From positions 1 through 32,556 of IMG/VR virus record IMGVR_UViG_3300008259_000095: DNA of 32,556 nucleotides, one strand, 5' to 3'. The translations under genes and the position numbers were made by a program. Below the pieces are notes generated by a model, which saw only the letters and a program-made list of their open reading frames with translations, made no database searches and was not told where the DNA came from. The DNA is from a virus. Positions 30,128-32,556 of this stretch are shown one piece after another (positions within the stretch are counted from its first letter, which is position 1; every line of letters begins with the position of its first letter).

Positions 30128-30147
30128 CCTGACATAGAAATATCAGG
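30128..30147 (-). terminator. First of two tandem hairpins at the end of the late operon
   Basis: On the minus strand CCTGATAT (30147-30140) pairs with ATGTCAGG (30135-30128), with one G-U pair, and has the same TTCT tetraloop as the second hairpin. A run of six T lies at 30120-30115, eight bases after the stem. It lies 21 bases after the last late gene. Confidence 0.6.
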
Positions 30148-30167
30148 ATTATTTCTAACCTAAACCC

Positions 30168-30428
30168 TTATTCGTCATCATCTGTTTCAAATATTTCGTC
30201 ATATAATTCGCAGATGCAATTATCTAATATTTTCAAACTCTTACGCCTGATCCTTTTAATTCGCTGTTCATCAGATTTGCTCATTATCATCGTATCGTAA
30301 TTATCAACTACCGATAACGCAGAACACACGCTCATAATATATTCGTGAGCCGTAACGAAATCTACCTGCAAATCTAACTCATTTTCGTCATTCGGTAACT
30401 CCTGATTATTTTGCTCTGATAAAATCAT
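30168..30428 (-). CDS. Hypothetical acidic protein, last late gene
   Basis: An 86-residue strongly acidic protein (start MILSEQNNQELPNDENELDL) with a central helix (AHEYIMSVCSALSVVDNYDT) and a basic patch (KRIRRKSLKILD), ending in an Asp/Glu tail. No known family. It overlaps the metallophosphoesterase by 23 nt and is followed by tandem hairpins, so it closes the late transcription unit. It may be a regulator or a partner of the phosphoesterase. Confidence 0.6.
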   Translation of the reverse strand: MILSEQNNQELPNDENELDLQVDFVTAHEYIMSVCSALSVVDNYDTMIMSKSDEQRIKRIRRKSLKILDNCICELYDEIFETDDDE

Positions 30429-31281
30429 AATTAAGTTTTACGTATTCTTTATTATTTTTCTGAAATCTATCATAATTGACTTTCAACCACCACGCACCTA
30501 ATGGCTTTGGCATCTTTCCAGTTTCAATATGCCAACCTCCGTATCCATCCTTATACTCATCTTTATACGTTGGCATCCTGACGTGCCATTGCTCTTTTAA
30601 TGATATTCTGCCTGTATCGTGTAACTTTTCCTGCATAAAGCAGATGGTGTATTGTTCGTGAACGTGTCCGCTTATCACTATATCCGCATCAGGTAAATAC
30701 ATTGACTGCCTCGCAGATTGTATAACGCCCTTTGTTATAGGTCCACCGCCCCCGTGTCCGTGAAAATACTTAATAACTAATGATTGATTACTACCTTTAG
30801 CCCTCTCAAATTGTAACCTCACATAACCACCATATCCTCCCATATAAACAGGATTTGCATTGCCTATATTTAACCGCTCAACTAATCTCTCAATAAGATT
30901 CGTTTCGTGATTTTTTAAGATAGCAGTTTCGTGATTACCTTGACCGATTACCGCTATCTGTTCCCGGTATGGCATCAACCACTCCGCAGCCGTTTCAACC
31001 AATGAATCTAAATATTTTGCCGTTTGGTGTTCAGGTCTTACTTTACTTTTATCTGAACGTTTATCATATTTGCCCTGCATAGCACAAAAAAAATCACCGA
31101 TAAATAATACCGATGCTCCCTTTTCTTTTGCCTCTTCTAAATGTCGTTTCATCATTTCCCTATCGCAGTCAGGGTTATCCCAATGATGGTCAGACGATAA
31201 AAGAAACCAATGCTCTTTCTGTTTATCACACGAAACTTTTATGTGATGAACATTGCGATTTACCTCAGTTATTATTTTCAT
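30406..31281 (-). CDS. Calcineurin-like metallophosphoesterase
   Basis: A 291-residue metal-dependent phosphoesterase with all core motifs: SDHHWD (Asp31, His33), IGDFF (Asp63), GNHE (Asn116, His117), FHGHGG (His174) and SGHVHE (His206, His208). These bind a two-metal centre that hydrolyses phosphate esters, such as nucleotides, DNA ends or proteins. The C-terminus (about 220-291) has a Tyr- and Trp-rich extension (KDEYKDGYGGWHIETG). Phage members of this family are common, but their substrates are unknown. It follows lysozyme with a 17-nt overlap. Confidence 0.9.
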   Translation of the reverse strand: MKIITEVNRNVHHIKVSCDKQKEHWFLLSSDHHWDNPDCDREMMKRHLEEAKEKGASVLFIGDFFCAMQGKYDKRSDKSKVRPEHQTAKYLDSLVETAAEWLMPYREQIAVIGQGNHETAILKNHETNLIERLVERLNIGNANPVYMGGYGGYVRLQFERAKGSNQSLVIKYFHGHGGGGPITKGVIQSARQSMYLPDADIVISGHVHEQYTICFMQEKLHDTGRISLKEQWHVRMPTYKDEYKDGYGGWHIETGKMPKPLGAWWLKVNYDRFQKNNKEYVKLNYDFIRAK

Positions 31282-31720
31282 AGTATAATTTTACCTCTGC
31301 CTGCCGTCTGCGTGTCAAACCTCTTAACTCCATCAACTTACCGCCTACACGTGCCTTATTCCATTTCATAAATTCATCTGCGATTGTAGGATCGTTTGGA
31401 TTTAACTTAACTTTTTTTCTCAGCGTTGATTTATTAAACGCTCCGATTCCTAAATTATAGATAAACGATAATAACGCATCGGCCTGATTCTGATTTACAT
31501 TTAAGCCTATTAATGCGATTGCCTTATTATTTAACTCCCAATGCAATAAAACCTCTGCGCCTTCCCTTGTAATCTTTTCGCCTAACTTTACTTTTCTGCC
31601 ATCGTTCCACATAGTGCTGCCGTATCCGATTGTAGGAACTCCTGCCGGGCAGATGTATGCTTTATCATAAAATCCCTCAAACTCCTTAATCAAATCAACG
31701 CATTTCTGTGAAGCTTTCAT
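31265..31720 (-). CDS. GH24 lysozyme (endolysin)
   Basis: A 151-residue phage lysozyme that cuts peptidoglycan between N-acetylmuramic acid and N-acetylglucosamine. The catalytic Glu15 lies in FEGF, then Cys24 in ICPAG stands where T4 lysozyme has Asp20, and Thr30 in PTIGYGS matches T4 Thr26. The E-x8-C-x5-T version occurs in other lysozymes and is compatible with activity. The usual GYGH is GYGS here. There is no signal peptide or signal-arrest domain, so it needs the holin for release. It lies between the spanin-like gene (4-nt overlap) and the phosphoesterase. Confidence 0.93.
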   Translation of the reverse strand: MKASQKCVDLIKEFEGFYDKAYICPAGVPTIGYGSTMWNDGRKVKLGEKITREGAEVLLHWELNNKAIALIGLNVNQNQADALLSFIYNLGIGAFNKSTLRKKVKLNPNDPTIADEFMKWNKARVGGKLMELRGLTRRRQAEVKLYYENNN

Positions 31721-32238
31721 TTCTTAAAGTTTAATAAGATTGATAATAATAATGCAATCATTAACGCAATTATCCACCATAAAGACATAACATAATTTTT
31801 ATTACGTTTCTTTAACTCCTCATTTGCCTGATTTAACTGATTTTGTAATGATACATTACGAGCTGAATCTACGATTGTTTTGTAGTAAACTATCGGTTTT
31901 AATTGTATCTCATAGGTTAAATGCTCAATTAATCCCTTAGCCCTTTTTAACTCTTTTTTGAGCGAATCACAGCCGTTATAGTATCTTACTATTGTATCTC
32001 TTAAAATCCTGTTAATCGGCTCAGATTCTCTCAGGATGTATTTTAACAGCGTATCAGTTTTATATATGTATTCAATCTTTTCTGATGAATCAATTTGCAA
32101 TGTTTCACACGGGAACCACTCACTAAACTTTTGAGCCGTTAACGCTTTGTGATATACATACGCTTTATTCATTTGCCTATCTGCTTTCTTTGCAGTATAG
32201 CAACCCGATAATAATATAATAAAAATTAAATAACGCAT
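31717..32238 (-). CDS. Candidate unimolecular spanin (lipoprotein with C-terminal membrane anchor)
   Basis: A 173-residue protein if started at ATG 32238; a TTG two codons upstream is disregarded. It begins MRYLIFIILLSGCYTAKKAD, with a lipobox LLSGC and Cys13 as the lipidation site. The last about 23 residues (151-173) form a hydrophobic anchor (LWWIIALMIALLLSILLN) followed by KK. Between them is a helix-rich periplasmic region with coiled-coil-like stretches (about 90-110 and 131-149). An outer-membrane lipid anchor at one end and an inner-membrane helix at the other is the plan of T1-type u-spanins, which fuse the two membranes at lysis. It lies between holin and lysozyme. An Rz-like i-spanin would not have a lipobox. 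Confidence 0.7.
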   Translation of the reverse strand: MRYLIFIILLSGCYTAKKADRQMNKAYVYHKALTAQKFSEWFPCETLQIDSSEKIEYIYKTDTLLKYILRESEPINRILRDTIVRYYNGCDSLKKELKRAKGLIEHLTYEIQLKPIVYYKTIVDSARNVSLQNQLNQANEELKKRNKNYVMSLWWIIALMIALLLSILLNFKK

Positions 32239-32247
32239 AATCAAAAT

Positions 32248-32277
32248 GGGAGCGGATTTAACCGCCCCCTTTTTTTA
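32248..32277. terminator. Hairpin after the holin gene
   Basis: GGGAGCGG (32248-32255) and CCGCCCCC (32262-32269) form an 8-bp stem. On the minus strand the single mismatch becomes a G-U pair, but the T tract after it is only ATTTTGATT. On the plus strand the tail is TTTTTTTA with one A-C mismatch. It may attenuate the lysis operon between holin and spanin, or stop stray opposite transcription. Confidence 0.55.
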
Positions 32278-32502
32278 CTTCACATCTTTTTTGAAGAGTT
32301 TGCCCTCTGAGTTAGTGAGCAGGTTTTTCATAAGGTACGCAATGGCTGCAGTAAGTGCTGTTGTTGCGATGGCAGTCCAGTCAAATGCCAAACTACCTGT
32401 TTGTAAAGTGTTGTAAACGATTGTTAAAACTGAGGTCAATACGGCTACTGCCAAACCTTTGATGAAATCGTTAACATTCAAATTCAGAAACGTGCTGTTC
32501 AT
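32275..32502 (-). CDS. Holin (two predicted membrane helices)
   Basis: A 75-residue protein with two hydrophobic helices (about 13-30 and 43-60). They are separated by a short polar loop (LQTGSLAFDW) and followed by a charged C-terminal tail ending GKLFKKDVK. This size, topology and tail fit class II holins, which form pores so that the endolysin reaches the wall. The pattern (AVLTSVLTIVYNTLQTG, ATTALTAAIAYLMKNLLTN) resembles holins of Bacteroidota phages. It follows the XhlA-like gene across the joined window ends and precedes the spanin and lysozyme genes. The first 60 coding bases are repeated at 1-60. Confidence 0.8.
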   Translation of the reverse strand: MNSTFLNLNVNDFIKGLAVAVLTSVLTIVYNTLQTGSLAFDWTAIATTALTAAIAYLMKNLLTNSEGKLFKKDVK

Positions 32503-32556
32503 AATTGTCTATTTTTCGAGTTGAGAAATACGATGTTCGTGATCCTTTACATTTTC
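32443..32556. repeat. Direct terminal repeat, right copy (114 bp)
   Basis: Identical to bases 1-114. It contains the start of the holin gene and the last 48 bases of this copy's upstream neighbour. It shows that the two window ends join. Confidence 0.95.
32509..32556 (-). CDS. XhlA-like protein, 3' fragment (full copy at 67-276)
   Basis: The last codons of the XhlA-like gene, cut by the window edge; the complete gene is at 67-276. It is duplicated only because of the terminal repeat and should not be counted as another gene. Confidence 0.9.
   Translation of the reverse strand, partial: ENVKDHEHRISQLEK

Larger units (their letters stand above)
29811..30167. other. Intergenic control region and probable origin (357 bp)
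   Basis: This is the only stretch above 300 bases without a convincing gene. From the late end to the early end it holds two hairpins (30128-30147 and 30086-30105), three phased CCGAGAGTT-like repeats (30041-30070), a GC-rich inverted repeat (30004-30032), three phased GAGAGAGT repeats (29957-29988), and an A+T-rich leader with a candidate promoter. It separates the late from the early genes and its composition differs sharply from the flanks. An origin of replication and early-promoter operator are the likely functions. Confidence 0.65.

Noticed and set aside
1-32556. Integrase, repressor, tRNA genes, CRISPR arrays, insertion sequences
   Set aside because: None could be recognised on either strand, so a temperate lifestyle or mobile insertions are not supported.

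Overview
The window is an apparently complete, circularly closed genome of a tailed bacteriophage, very probably a siphovirus (long non-contractile tail) infecting a member of the Bacteroidota. The first 114 bases (1-114) are repeated exactly at the end (32443-32556), inside genes, so the unit genome is about 32,442 bp and the window ends are an arbitrary cut. A Bacteroidota host is suggested by low GC, near-absence of Shine-Dalgarno sequences, Bacteroidota-type lipoprotein signals, and head, tail and accessory proteins that resemble families I know from Bacteroidota phages. No integrase, repressor, tRNA, CRISPR array, DNA polymerase or replicative helicase was seen; a lytic lifestyle relying on host replication enzymes is the simplest reading.

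Every convincing gene is on the minus strand, so the map reads from high to low coordinates. The only long gene-free stretch (29811-30167) holds tandem hairpins that close the late operon, two helically phased sets of short direct repeats, a GC-rich inverted repeat and a candidate promoter; it is the probable origin/control region. Downstream come small early genes (29.8-28.8 kb), an Erf annealing protein with its neighbours (28.7-27.1 kb), a DnaA-domain-IV/ribbon-helix-helix protein, and an initiator-like and loader-like pair (26.3-24.9 kb). Next are a Mom-like adenine-modification enzyme, a VRR-NUC-like nuclease and a sigma-like regulator (24.9-23.5 kb). A surface-chemistry cluster follows, with two glycosyltransferases, an FkbM-type methyltransferase and a small lipoprotein (23.5-20.1 kb). 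After that lie a ParB-fused DNA methyltransferase, an HNH endonuclease and both terminase subunits (20.2-17.1 kb).

The virion genes run in an unusual order: terminase, frameshifted tail chaperone, distal-tail proteins and tape measure first (17.1-9.3 kb), then protease, scaffold, capsid, tail tube and portal (9.3-2.5 kb), then a signal-peptide-bearing fibre. Lysis genes (XhlA-like protein, holin, one-protein spanin, GH24 lysozyme) cross the window junction and are followed by a metallophosphoesterase. Strong terminators immediately follow the capsid gene and the tail tube gene, which should let these abundant proteins be made in excess.

Points that most deserve a second look: a T9 slippery run giving a 253-residue -1 frameshift product of the tail chaperone; two adjacent hairpins at 26541-26618 whose loops are perfectly complementary over 7 nt; the phased repeats of the control region; a protease split by about 250 inserted residues; a DnaA-C/RHH fusion; the Mom-like enzyme beside a ParB-methyltransferase; and several genes of 30-59 codons.
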